Below, piece after piece: positions 16,554-32,805 of a DNA stretch of 64,000 nt. The position numbers were made by a program, and so were the translations under genes. Source of the stretch: AP-15 sp963747735 (GTDB lineage: Bacteria; Pseudomonadota; Alphaproteobacteria; ATCC43930; CGMCC-115725); assembly GCA_963747735.1 (NCBI GenBank), contig CAVVGE010000019.1, positions 620,001-684,000 on the forward strand, given 5' to 3'. Every line of letters begins with the position of its first letter. Position 1 is the first letter of the stretch. The notes under the pieces are model-generated. The model ran no database searches. It was not told the DNA's origin and saw nothing but the letters and a program-made list of their open reading frames with translations.

Positions 16554-17170
16554 TTGAGGCGCGCCTCCAGATGCTCGACCGCAGCGCGGGTCAGGACCAG
16601 CATGTCGCGCCGCAGGATGTCGTAGACGTTGGCCCCCTGCTGCGGCAGCAGATCGACCCGCGGCAGATTGCGCGCGGCGCGGGCGAAACCTTGATCGACC
16701 TCCGGTCCGTCGATGATCAGCACCGAATCCCAGCCGAGGGCGTCGAGCCGGGCGCGCAGATGCTTGGTCTTGGCCTCGCCGACTTGCGCTTTGTCCAGGA
16801 TCGCGAGCTTGCCCTCGCTCTGCTTGACCGAGAGGGCGGTCTTGAGGCCGAGCCGGCGCACCTTTTTCTGCAAGCCAAACGCGTGGCTGCGCACAACCGG
16901 CCCGAAGATGCGCGCGCCGCCGCGAAATTGCGGCGAGCGCAGGCTGCCCTGGCGCGCGCGCCCGGTGCCTTTCTGCTTGTAAGGCTTTTTTGTGGTGCCC
17001 TGAATATCGCTGATGCCCTTGGTCTTGTGGGTGCCGGCACGGCGTTTGGCGAGCTGCCAATTGACGACGCGCGCGAGAATGTCGCGCCGGGCCGGCAACC
17101 CGAACACGGCATCGGCGAGCTCGATGTCGCCGACCTCCTCGTTGTCGAGGTTGCGGATGGTGAGCTTCAT
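16550..17170 (-). CDS. rplD: 50S ribosomal protein L4
   Basis: L4 lines the exit tunnel; in E. coli it also represses the S10 operon. The ATG at 17170 (MKLTIRNLDNEEVGDIELAD) overlaps the rplC stop by four bases and gives 206 residues. The internal loop KGTGRARQGSLRSPQFRGGA and the C-terminal YDILRRDMLVLTRAAVEHLE are typical. Confidence 0.97.
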   Translation of the reverse strand: MKLTIRNLDNEEVGDIELADAVFGLPARRDILARVVNWQLAKRRAGTHKTKGISDIQGTTKKPYKQKGTGRARQGSLRSPQFRGGARIFGPVVRSHAFGLQKKVRRLGLKTALSVKQSEGKLAILDKAQVGEAKTKHLRARLDALGWDSVLIIDGPEVDQGFARAARNLPRVDLLPQQGANVYDILRRDMLVLTRAAVEHLEARLK

Positions 17171-17895
17171 GCCGATCCCTCTTCCGCCGGAGCCTCGGCC
17201 GGGGCTTCCGGTGCCGCTCCTGCGCGGCGCAATCCTGCCGGGAACGGCAATCCGTCGGGCATCTTGCGCTTGACCGCATCGCTGACCCGGACCAGGCCGC
17301 CCTTGCTGCCGGGGACCGCGCCCTTCACCATCAACACGCCCCGTTCGGCGTCCGCGGCGACCACTTCGAGGCTCTGCACGGTCACCCGCTCGGCGCCCAA
17401 ATGCCCCGCCATCTTTTTGTTCTTGAAGGTCTTGCCGGGGTCTTGCCGTTGCCCGGTCGAGCCGGGGCTGCGATGCGAGACCGAGACACCGTGGCTGGCG
17501 CGCAGCCCACTGAAATTGTGCCGCTTCATCGCCCCGGCAAAGCCCTTGCCGATGCTGGTGCCGACCACATCGACATGCTGGCCGGCGACGAAATGCGCTG
17601 CGGTGATCTCGGCGCCGATCTCGAGCACCGCATCCTCGGAGACGCGAAACTCGGCGAGCCGCGCCTTTGGCTCGAGCTTTGCCGCCGCGAAATGGCCGCG
17701 CATCGGCTGCGTCACGTTCTTGACCTTGGCCTTGCCGACGCCGAGCTGCAACGCGCAATAGCCGTCTTTCTCGACGGTCCGCACCGCAACGACCTGGCAA
17801 TTGTCGATCCTCAGCACCGTCACCGGCACATGATTGCCGTCGCCGGTGAAGATCCGGGTCATGCCGAGCTTCTGCGCCAAGATGCCGGTGCGCAT
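17167..17895 (-). CDS. rplC: 50S ribosomal protein L3
   Basis: L3 binds 23S rRNA near the peptidyl transferase centre. The ATG at 17895 (MRTGILAQKLGMTRIF) has AAGGGGAG upstream. The 242-residue product includes GTSIGKGFAGAMKRHNFSG and ASHGVSVSHRSPGSTGQRQD, the core loop whose Gln is methylated in many bacteria. The C-terminus has an Ala/Pro/Glu-rich extension of about 25 residues. Confidence 0.97.
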   Translation of the reverse strand: MRTGILAQKLGMTRIFTGDGNHVPVTVLRIDNCQVVAVRTVEKDGYCALQLGVGKAKVKNVTQPMRGHFAAAKLEPKARLAEFRVSEDAVLEIGAEITAAHFVAGQHVDVVGTSIGKGFAGAMKRHNFSGLRASHGVSVSHRSPGSTGQRQDPGKTFKNKKMAGHLGAERVTVQSLEVVAADAERGVLMVKGAVPGSKGGLVRVSDAVKRKMPDGLPFPAGLRRAGAAPEAPAEAPAEEGSA

Positions 17896-17905
17896 CGCGC
17901 TCCCC

Positions 17906-18220
17906 TTACAGCTTGATCTCGACATCGACGCCAGCGGCGAGGTCGAGCTTCATCAGCGCATCGACGGTCTGCGGCGTCGGATCGACGATGTCGAGCACCC
18001 GCTTGTGGGTGCGGATCTCGAATTGCTCGCGCGACTTCTTGTCGACATGCGGCGAGCGCAGCACGGTGAACTTCTCGATCTTGGTCGGCAGCGGGATCGG
18101 ACCGCGCACCCTGGCGCCGGTGCGCTTGGCCGTGTTGACGATCTCGCTTGTCGACAGGTCGAGCACCCGATGGTCATAGGCGCGCAATCTGATGCGTATG
18201 TTCTGGTTGTCTATCGCCAT
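17906..18220 (-). CDS. rpsJ: 30S ribosomal protein S10
   Basis: S10 also acts as NusE in transcription antitermination. The 104-residue product includes IRIRLRAYDHRVLDLSTSEI, RGPIPLPTKIEKFTVLRSPH and RTHKRVLDIVDPTPQTVDAL. It follows the first tuf copy by 36 bases and opens the S10 block. Confidence 0.97.
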   Translation of the reverse strand: MAIDNQNIRIRLRAYDHRVLDLSTSEIVNTAKRTGARVRGPIPLPTKIEKFTVLRSPHVDKKSREQFEIRTHKRVLDIVDPTPQTVDALMKLDLAAGVDVEIKL

Positions 18221-18256
18221 CGGTCTGCTCCTTTGCCCGGCTCGCGCCGATAGTTC

Positions 18257-19447
<1,191 letters not shown>

Positions 19448-19465
19448 CGCCTTCTTCTCCGGTGT

Positions 19466-21541
<2,076 letters not shown>

Positions 21542-21613
21542 GGGGACTGCTCCGGCGGCGCCCTTGCCCGACGCCGCCTCAATGCGGAATTGTGTTGAGG
21601 GCTCGCCGGCGCG

Positions 21614-22084
21614 CTACCAGCGGTAATGCGAGAAGGCTTTGTTCGCGTCGGCCATCCGATGCGTGTCCTCCCGCCGCTTGACCGCGGTGCCGCGGTTGTT
21701 GGCGGCGTCGAGCAATTCGCCCGACAGCCGCTCTTCCATTGTGTTTTCGCCGCGCCCGCGCGAGCTCGAGATGATCCAGCGGATCGCCAGCGCCTGGCTG
21801 CGCTCCGAGCGCACCTCGACCGGCACCTGATAGGTGGCACCGCCGACCCGGCGCGAGCGCACTTCGACGGCCGGGCGCACATTGCCGAGCGCGTCGTGGA
21901 ACAGCCTGATCGGATCCTGCCCGCTGCGCTTGGCGATACGATCGAGCGCCCCATAGACGATCCGTTCGGCGACCGATTTCTTGCCCTCGTACATCAGGCA
22001 GTTCATGAACTTGCTCAAGATGGTGTCGCCGAATTTCGGGTCCGGCTGAACCTCGCGTTTGACGGCGGCGCGGCGGCGCGACAT
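21614..22084 (-). CDS. rpsG: 30S ribosomal protein S7
   Basis: S7 organises the 30S head; in E. coli it represses the str operon. The ATG at 22084 (MSRRRAAVKREVQPDPKFGD) gives 156 residues; the frame is open upstream but overlaps rpsL. The motifs KFMNCLMYEGKKSVAE, RRVGGATYQVPVEVR and the C-terminal KRREDTHRMADANKAFSHY are conserved. Confidence 0.97.
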   Translation of the reverse strand: MSRRRAAVKREVQPDPKFGDTILSKFMNCLMYEGKKSVAERIVYGALDRIAKRSGQDPIRLFHDALGNVRPAVEVRSRRVGGATYQVPVEVRSERSQALAIRWIISSSRGRGENTMEERLSGELLDAANNRGTAVKRREDTHRMADANKAFSHYRW

Positions 22085-22103
22085 TGCTTTTTCCTCGCTC
22101 GGG

Positions 22104-22475
<372 letters not shown>

Positions 22476-22641
22476 CGTCCAAACCTCGTCAAAGCACGGC
22501 GACCGCCCGAGGGATGAGACCCGTCGAACGGGGACATCACGCTGCCCACAAAAGTCACGCCCTCTCGCAAGGGCGCCGTGCCAGTTTTCCCCGACCGGGC
22601 TGCGTTTAGGTGGCATCCTACCGCCAGCCGCGAAGGCGCGG

Positions 22642-22670
22642 AATATAGGAACCTGCCCCTGGCCGGTCAA
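22642..22670 (-). promoter_or_regulatory. Sigma70-type promoter of the str operon
   Basis: On the minus strand TTGACC (22665-22670) and TATATT (22642-22647) are separated by exactly 17 bases. Transcription would start near 22635, giving a leader of roughly 160 bases before rpsL. It shows that rpsL has a promoter independent of rpoC, from which it is separated by the ABC transporter genes. Confidence 0.75.
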
Positions 22671-22999
22671 GCGCCTTTGCGGTCCGCCGGCAACGCCGCT
22701 TCAAGTTCGCGATCGAGGGCACCGCGAGAGGCTTCGATCGCCAAAGATCGAGGCAAACCCGCGAGCTCAGGTGCGGATGCCGCCGAGCTGAAATCCGCCG
22801 ATCGGCCGATTACAGCCCTCGATCCGTCATGCCAGCGAAGGCGGGCACTCCAGCACACGGTGCCCGATGCGGGCGGGCGGGCGATGGTGCTCCTGGATTC
22901 CGGGCCTGCGCGCAGTGCCTCCCCGAACGACCCATGCCGAGTGGCGCATTTCGTTCACCTGCTTGCGTCCCGCGGCGGCATCCATGCCCGTCGGCGCAC
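22671..22999. other. Intergenic stretch with a repeat-like segment
   Basis: No convincing gene. The segment from about 22827 to 22925 (GTCATGCCAGCGAAGGCGGG, then CTGGATTCCGGGCC) resembles the widespread proteobacterial intergenic element of the type 'GTCATGCCCGCGAAGGCGGGCATCC...CTGGATTCCCG', in degraded form. The similarity is from memory and not verified. Confidence 0.4.
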
Positions 23000-24136
23000 T
23001 CAGCCGCGCGCGGCGAGCTGGACGCGGACCGGGGCGGCGATGGCGGCGGCCCGGCCGAGGCGGCGGCCGTCCGGGGCGAAAAGAAACAGGCGGTCGCGCA
23101 GCAGGTTGAGGCCGACGCGGTCGCCGGCATCGAGCTCGGCCAGCGAGAGACCTTCGCTGACGACCACGAACGGGCGCTCCGAGCCGAGATCGAAATAGAG
23201 GAGCGTGTCCTTGCCCAGGGGCTCGACCAGGCGGACCGGGAGCTCGGTGTCGATGGCCGCGGCGCCGGCGCGCTCGACCCGGACGTGCTCGGGGCGGATG
23301 CCGAGGGTGACGGGGCCGGCCGGCACCGCCGCGAACAGCTCGGGCAGCGGGATCGAAAAGTGTTTCGACCGGAAAGACGGCCGGGGGCCGCCGCCCGCGA
23401 CCTCGCCGGCGATCAGGTTCATCGACGGCGAGCCGAAGAAGTCGGCAACGAAGTCGGTCGCCGGGTCGGAATAGATCTGCATCGGCGAGCCGACCTGCTC
23501 GATGTCGCCCTCGCGCATCACCACGATGCGGTCGGCCAAGGTCATCGCCTCTTCCTGGTCGTGGGTGACAAAGATAAAGGTCTTTTTGAGCTCCTGGTGC
23601 AGCCGGTCGCATTCGGCGCGCAGCTCGCGGCGCAATTTGGCGTCGAGGCTGGACAAGGGCTCGTCGAGGAGAAAGGTCGAGGGGTTTGTCACCAGGGTGC
23701 GGGCAAGTGCGATGCGCTGCGACTCGCCGCCCGAGCAGGCGCCGGGCAGCTTGCCCAAGAGACCGGTCAGCCGCACCATCTCGGCGACCTCGCGAACCCG
23801 CCGTGCCCGCTCGGCTCGCGGCACCTTTTTCATGCGCAGCCCGAACTCGATGTTCTGCGCCACGGTCTTGTGCGGAAACAGCGCGTGCGTCTGAAACACC
23901 ATGCCGAGGCCGCGGTCGCGCGGCTCGAGATCGTTGACGACCCGCCCGTCGATGCGGATCTGGCCGCGGTCGGGCTCCTCGAACCCGGCGATCAGCCGCA
24001 GGGTCGTGGTCTTGCCGCAGCCGGACGGCCCGACGAACACAACGAATTCGCCGTCCTCGATCACGCAGCTCAGATCGCGCACCGCGACGACCGTGCCGTA
24101 GCTCTTCCTCAAGCCGTCGAGCTCGATCCGCGCCAC
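23000..24136 (-). CDS. ABC transporter ATP-binding protein, MalK/UgpC type
   Basis: The 378-residue cytosolic ATPase energises the importer encoded by the three preceding genes. It has Walker A GPSGCGKTTTLRLIAG (near residue 37), the Q-loop MVFQTHALFPHKTV, the signature CSGGESQRIALARTLV (Cys replaces the usual Leu of LSGGE/Q), Walker B STFLLDEPLSSLDA and the H-loop VTHDQEEAM. The C-terminal 130 residues form the TOBE/regulatory domain of carbohydrate importers (TLGIRPEHVRVE). The start is a GTG at 24136 with GGAGGT upstream, two bases after the permease stop. Confidence 0.9.
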   Translation of the reverse strand: MARIELDGLRKSYGTVVAVRDLSCVIEDGEFVVFVGPSGCGKTTTLRLIAGFEEPDRGQIRIDGRVVNDLEPRDRGLGMVFQTHALFPHKTVAQNIEFGLRMKKVPRAERARRVREVAEMVRLTGLLGKLPGACSGGESQRIALARTLVTNPSTFLLDEPLSSLDAKLRRELRAECDRLHQELKKTFIFVTHDQEEAMTLADRIVVMREGDIEQVGSPMQIYSDPATDFVADFFGSPSMNLIAGEVAGGGPRPSFRSKHFSIPLPELFAAVPAGPVTLGIRPEHVRVERAGAAAIDTELPVRLVEPLGKDTLLYFDLGSERPFVVVSEGLSLAELDAGDRVGLNLLRDRLFLFAPDGRRLGRAAAIAAPVRVQLAARG

Positions 24137-24138
24137 GC

Positions 24139-25017
24139 CTACCTCCGCACCATGCCAAAGCTGAAGCCGCGCGCGAGATGCTTGCGGATTGCGATGCCGA
24201 CGATGATCAGCGGCAAGGTGACGCCGACCGACAACGCCGCCTGGCGGCCGAAGAGGCGGCCCTCGGTCGAGCCCTGGTATTTCGACAATTCGACCGGCAG
24301 GGTCACGACATTGGTCTTCGACAGGATCAGCGCCAGCAGATACTCGCTCCAATTGAGGATCAGGATGAACATGAAAGTCGCCACCAGCCCCGAGCGGATC
24401 AGCGGCAACACCACCTCGAAAATCGTGCGCCAGCGCGAGGCGCCGAGGATTTCGGCGGCCTGCTCGACCTCGCGCGGAACCTCGTCGATAAAGCTTTTTG
24501 TCATCCAGACGGCGTAAGGCAGGCTCGTCAGAAAATAGAGCACGCCGAGGCCAATCATCGAATCGAGCAAGCCGATATAGGAATAATAGAGCGACAGCGG
24601 CGCCACGATGACGATCGGCGGCACCATGCGCAACATCAAGAGCTGAAACATGCGGGTTTCGGACAGGAGCCGATAGCGCGAGACGGCATAGGCGATGACG
24701 GCACCATAGAGGACGGCGAGGGTGGTCGCGCCAAAAGCGAGGATGATGCTGTTGCGCAAGGCGCGGAACGGGGTCTGGGTCGACAAGGCATAGGGGCCGC
24801 CCTCCGGGGCCGAGCTCGTGCCGAGCCACACGTCGTGGTAGTTCTCCATCGTCGGCGGCGACGGGACATAGACGGGGGGCCAGGCGAACCACTGGTCGCT
24901 CGGCTTGAACGAGGTGGTCAGGGTCCAGTAGAGCGGAAAGGCCACGATCAGCGCCCACAGGGTCAGCACCGCGTAACGGGCGCCCGCAGCGGCGCGGCGC
25001 TTTTGCGTCCTGGTCAT
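24139..25017 (-). CDS. ABC sugar-type transporter permease (MalG-like)
   Basis: A 292-residue inner-membrane permease of the binding-protein-dependent family. It starts with an N-terminal transmembrane segment (YAVLTLWALIVAFPLYWTL), has the MalG-like sequence SFKPSDQW after it, and the EAA loop that contacts the ATPase (VEQAAEILGASRWRTIFEV, near residue 195). About six hydrophobic segments are visible. It overlaps the upstream permease gene by one base. Confidence 0.9.
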   Translation of the reverse strand: MTRTQKRRAAAGARYAVLTLWALIVAFPLYWTLTTSFKPSDQWFAWPPVYVPSPPTMENYHDVWLGTSSAPEGGPYALSTQTPFRALRNSIILAFGATTLAVLYGAVIAYAVSRYRLLSETRMFQLLMLRMVPPIVIVAPLSLYYSYIGLLDSMIGLGVLYFLTSLPYAVWMTKSFIDEVPREVEQAAEILGASRWRTIFEVVLPLIRSGLVATFMFILILNWSEYLLALILSKTNVVTLPVELSKYQGSTEGRLFGRQAALSVGVTLPLIIVGIAIRKHLARGFSFGMVRR

Positions 25018-26006
25018 CAGGCCTCGGCGATCTCGCGCGGCTTCTCGTATATTTTGTCGAGCGCGCGCTTCTCGCGGCGCAACAGCCGGATCGCCGCCAG
25101 CACGATCACCACCATGATGATCATCACGACATAGGACTGCGCGGCGCCGAGCGAGACGTTAAAATCCTGCCAGGTCGTGATGTAGATGTAGAGCGGCAAG
25201 GTCTCGGTGGCGGTGCCGGGACCCCCCTGCAGCAATCCCCAGATGATCGGAAACGAGCCCATCGCGTCGAGAAAACGCAAGACCAGCGCCAAAAGGATCA
25301 CCGGGCGCAGCAACGGCAGCTGCACCTCCCAGAAGATGCGCCAGGAGGAAGCGCCGAGGATTTGCGCCGCCTCGACCGGCTCCTTCGGCACCGCGGCGAG
25401 CCCGGCGAGCAAGATGATGAACGAGAACGGCGTCCAATTCCAGATGTCGAGCAGCGTCACGGTCAACAGCGCCAGATGCGGGTCGGACAGCCACGACACC
25501 CGGATTTGGTGGCGCGTCAGCATTGACAGGATGTCGTTGATCGGGCCGCTGCGGTCGAGCAGCATCTGCGCCGTATAGGAGATGACGATCGGCACCGTCA
25601 GCATCGGCACGATAAAGAGCGCGTAATAGAACGCCTGGCCGCGAAACGGCCGATAGATCAGATAAGCTAGCAAGAAGCCGAGTATAAAGCATCCGAAGGT
25701 CGAGCCGCCGGCGAAAGCCAGCGAGCGCAGCACCGCCCAGCCGAAGCGCGGGTCGGTGAAGACGTCGCCGAAAATGTCGAACCCGACAAAATCCGCGTTC
25801 CACCACGAGCCGAGATAGATCGTCCATTGATGGAACGAAAAATAGAGCTGGAGCAACAGCGCCGGGGTCAGCAGGCCGAACAGCAGCAGGATCAGCGGCG
25901 ACAGGATGATCCATTTGAAGCGCCGCAAGGTGGCGCTGCGCGAGACGATCCGCCGGCGCGGCGGCGCCGCCTCGGCGGGGACGGCGCCGGCGAGCGCCTC
26001 CGTCAT
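25017..26006 (-). CDS. ABC sugar-type transporter permease (MalF/UgpA-like)
   Basis: A 329-residue inner-membrane permease, partner of the downstream MalG-like protein. After a basic N-terminus (about 30 residues) come six hydrophobic segments; the EAA loop reads VEAAQILGASSWRIFWEVQL. It lies 34 bases after the solute-binding protein gene and overlaps the next permease gene by one base, so the four genes form one operon. Confidence 0.9.
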   Translation of the reverse strand: MTEALAGAVPAEAAPPRRRIVSRSATLRRFKWIILSPLILLLFGLLTPALLLQLYFSFHQWTIYLGSWWNADFVGFDIFGDVFTDPRFGWAVLRSLAFAGGSTFGCFILGFLLAYLIYRPFRGQAFYYALFIVPMLTVPIVISYTAQMLLDRSGPINDILSMLTRHQIRVSWLSDPHLALLTVTLLDIWNWTPFSFIILLAGLAAVPKEPVEAAQILGASSWRIFWEVQLPLLRPVILLALVLRFLDAMGSFPIIWGLLQGGPGTATETLPLYIYITTWQDFNVSLGAAQSYVVMIIMVVIVLAAIRLLRREKRALDKIYEKPREIAEA

Positions 26007-26040
26007 TGCCGCGATCCGGGCGATTGTCGGGCCGACCGGG

Positions 26041-27480
26041 TCAGCTCGGCTTGTCGATCTTGGGCATGATCGACGCGTAAGTCTGGTAATCCTGCTTCAG
26101 ATGGGCGGTGCCGATCCGCTTGACCGCCTTCGCCCACTCTTCCTCGGTCTTTTTCAAGACCTCGACCGGCTTCAACTGGCCGATATAGCCCTGGCCCAAA
26201 TTCTTGTCGAGCGCATCGACGAATTCCTGGTTTCCGGTCAAATAGATCGTCGGTGAGGAGATTTCGAGGTTCGCTTTGATCGCCTTGACCGCAGCCGGGG
26301 TATACGCCGCCAGCACGGCCGGGTCGGTCATCTCGCCCTCGGTCCACGCGTCGTGAAAGGTGTTGACCCGGTTCGACACCATTTCGACGCTCGATTTCTC
26401 GGTGCCGAGCCAGCACGCCATGTAGGCGGCGGCCTCTTTGCGCGGGCTGTGGCGGTTGACGACGAGCACCACGACCGGCATCCCGGCGGCACGCCAACGC
26501 GGCTTGCCGGCAACCTCGCCGCCCGGCACCGTGCCGTAGATCCACTTTCCGGCGGTCTTCGACTTCTTCGGGTTTTCGGCGAGCTTAATCAGCCCGCCCC
26601 AGTATTGGCAGCCGAAGACGTCGCCGGCGACGATGCGCGGGATCATCTGCGAGGTGCCCCAGCTCGCCGAATCCGGGAAGGCCACCTCCTTGTCGCGGAT
26701 GTAGATTTCGATCGCCTTGTGGCCGGCCTCGGTGTCGAGGGTCGGCTTCATGTCCGGGTCGAACGGAAACCCGCCATAGGCGTAGAGGTACATCAGAAAC
26801 CACGGATAGCCGTAGCCGCGACCGCGCACATTGCCCGAGCCGACGATGCCCTTTTCCGGGTCGTGAAAGAATTTCATCAGCCGGAATTCGTCGTCAAAGG
26901 TCTGCGGGTAGGCGAGCGGCTTGCCGTATTTGTCCTCGAATTTTTTCTTGTTGTCGGGGTTCTCCATCAAATCCTTGCGGACCTGCTGGACGAAGATGTT
27001 GCCGTCGGTGATGATGCCGTAGGTCTTGCCGCCATAGGTCGCCAGCTCGCCGTAATGGCCGACGGCGTGCATCTGGTAATTCGCCTTTTTCATGTAGTCG
27101 TCGAGCGGCTCGAGAAAGCCGGCCGACACCAGGGACGGGATCATCGCCGAGTCGATGTGAATCAAATCGAAATCGGGCGACCGCGTCAGCGCCTCGGCCA
27201 TCGCGGCCTGCGCGATGTCCGGCTCGGAGATGTCCTTGGTGCTGGCGATGCCGATGCCGGTCGCCTTTTTGAACTCCAGCATCGGCGGCTCCATCGGCAC
27301 GAAATAGGCCGACCAGATCAGCGCCTTGAGATCGGTGTTGCCGATGCCTTTGGCGGCGGCGACGATGCTGTCGCCTTCCTCCGCTGCCAGCGCGCGAGAC
27401 CCGAACGGCATCGCCGCAAGGCCAGCGAGGCCGAGCCCGCCTTGCAGCAAGCGGCGCCGCGGCAGCGGTCGATCAACCAT
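26041..27480 (-). CDS. ABC transporter extracellular solute-binding protein (family 1-like)
   Basis: The 479-residue periplasmic receptor of the operon. The start at 27480 is fixed by AAGGAGGAG immediately upstream. The N-terminus (PLPRRRLLQGGLGLAGLAA) carries an RRxLL twin-arginine-like motif, then AxA-type cleavage after SRALA near residue 34, so Tat export is likely. The mature part has the large two-lobe architecture of sugar/polyol binding proteins; the ligand cannot be named. As first gene of the operon it is the natural place for regulation, but no operator was recognised. Confidence 0.85.
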   Translation of the reverse strand: MVDRPLPRRRLLQGGLGLAGLAAMPFGSRALAAEEGDSIVAAAKGIGNTDLKALIWSAYFVPMEPPMLEFKKATGIGIASTKDISEPDIAQAAMAEALTRSPDFDLIHIDSAMIPSLVSAGFLEPLDDYMKKANYQMHAVGHYGELATYGGKTYGIITDGNIFVQQVRKDLMENPDNKKKFEDKYGKPLAYPQTFDDEFRLMKFFHDPEKGIVGSGNVRGRGYGYPWFLMYLYAYGGFPFDPDMKPTLDTEAGHKAIEIYIRDKEVAFPDSASWGTSQMIPRIVAGDVFGCQYWGGLIKLAENPKKSKTAGKWIYGTVPGGEVAGKPRWRAAGMPVVVLVVNRHSPRKEAAAYMACWLGTEKSSVEMVSNRVNTFHDAWTEGEMTDPAVLAAYTPAAVKAIKANLEISSPTIYLTGNQEFVDALDKNLGQGYIGQLKPVEVLKKTEEEWAKAVKRIGTAHLKQDYQTYASIMPKIDKPS

Positions 27481-27732
27481 TTTCTCCTCCTTGATCCGAC
27501 TGTCTTTGCGGAACGGGCCTCGCGACCCCGTTCGCCGCAGACATAGCCACCCGCGGCCCGTTGCTGTCAACCGACCGAGCCGGAGGGGAAGCGGTCGCTG
27601 ACCAGGGGCGGCGCTTTACCACATCGGCGGTACGGCGGAGGCCGCGCTCGACGCGAGCCGGCCGCCCGCCGCCGCGACCCCGGCACGGTCGCGCCGATGG
27701 TGCTTCTTCGGTTCATCCAAGCCTCCGGCGGC

Positions 27733-27921
27733 TCACGCGACAAAGGCGATGTCGCCCGCCGTCAGGGTCGGGCTGTGGGTCAGGGTGGCGACCAGCTTGT
27801 GCGAGCTGTGCGCGGCGTTGCCCTTGGCATCGTAGAACAGCCGGCCGTTCGTCGCATCGTAGGCGAAACGCTGGGCCGCGCTGATGAAATTGCCGGTCTT
27901 GTTGGCCGCGAACAGCGCCGG
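27733..27921 (-). pseudogene. C-terminal remnant of an RTX/hemolysin-type calcium-binding protein
   Basis: About 62 codons ending in TGA (27733-27735) read FISAAQRFAYDATNGRLFYD, then KLVATLTHSPTLTAGDIAFV. The 'FxYDxxxGxLxYDxxG...LxxHPxLxAxDI' pattern is the usual C-terminal end of RTX-repeat proteins exported by type I secretion. No GGxGxD repeats lie upstream; the frame continues into unrelated sequence with no suitable start, so it is a decayed fragment. Confidence 0.6.
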
Positions 27922-28087
27922 CTTGGACCTCGCCGGCGCTCGGTCGTTGGATCGAACGGCGGCTGCTGGCGGATTTCGCGTGTGCCGGGGTGGCGGAAGG
28001 CGTGACGCTTCTTCGCCTGCTTGATGTGACACAGCATGCATCCGGTCCGCCGGGCTCGACCCACGGGCAAATCTGAGCAACTGACCA

Positions 28088-28105
28088 TCCCGGCGCAGGC
28101 CGGGA
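28088..28105. repeat. Short inverted repeat in intergenic repeat-like DNA
   Basis: TCCCGGC and GCCGGGA form a perfect 7-bp stem with a GCAG loop. The surrounding sequence resembles the common 'CCATCCCGGC...GCCGGGACCC' intergenic element of alphaproteobacteria. No T-run follows, so it is not a good terminator. Confidence 0.5.
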
Positions 28106-28547
28106 CCCATCCGAGCCATGGGCACCGGCCGGAGCCTGTCCTCGGGCCGGCCATCGGCCGGACCCGTGGGCCGGTGTGGACGACGGCCGAGGTCGCGCTC
28201 GAGCGCGGCGAGCCATGCGGGCAACCGTCGCGAGATCCAGGGCGGCGGCGAGAAAGCCGGGGAAACCGGAAACGAGCACGCGCAACGGCGCCACCTTGGC
28301 GCGCGCGTCGTCGCGGCCGGCAAGCTGCGCGCGGGCTCGATCAGGGCCGGTCTCGGTCCAATCGACACGCCCCGCCGCGGCTGGGCTACGCGCGATGGAG
28401 CGGGCCGCGGCGAGGAGATCGCTTTGTCCGTCGCCGCAGCGCCAAAGCGGCCCTCAAAGGTGACCGGGCGCCGCATGGGCACGGACCCCCTTTCGGAAGC
28501 GGCGTTTACCCGTATCGGGCAACGCCGCCCCGACGCTCGCCGGCCGG

Positions 28548-32726
<4,179 letters not shown>

Positions 32727-32805
32727 GAACGACCCCTTCTGAGAATCGTGTGATCGATGCGGCCCGCAGCGGCAGGCCCCGACACCATCGTTTGCCGCGT
32801 GCCGC

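Larger units (their letters stand above)
27481..28547. other. Long intergenic region between rpoC and the ABC operon, with gene remnants
   Basis: About 1.07 kb with no intact gene. It holds the C-terminal remnant of an RTX-like protein (27733-27921), a short hairpin (28088-28105) within repeat-like DNA, and Arg/Ala/Gly-rich open frames on both strands typical of high-GC shadow ORFs. No clear rho-independent terminator for rpoC was found just below 28548. Confidence 0.6.
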
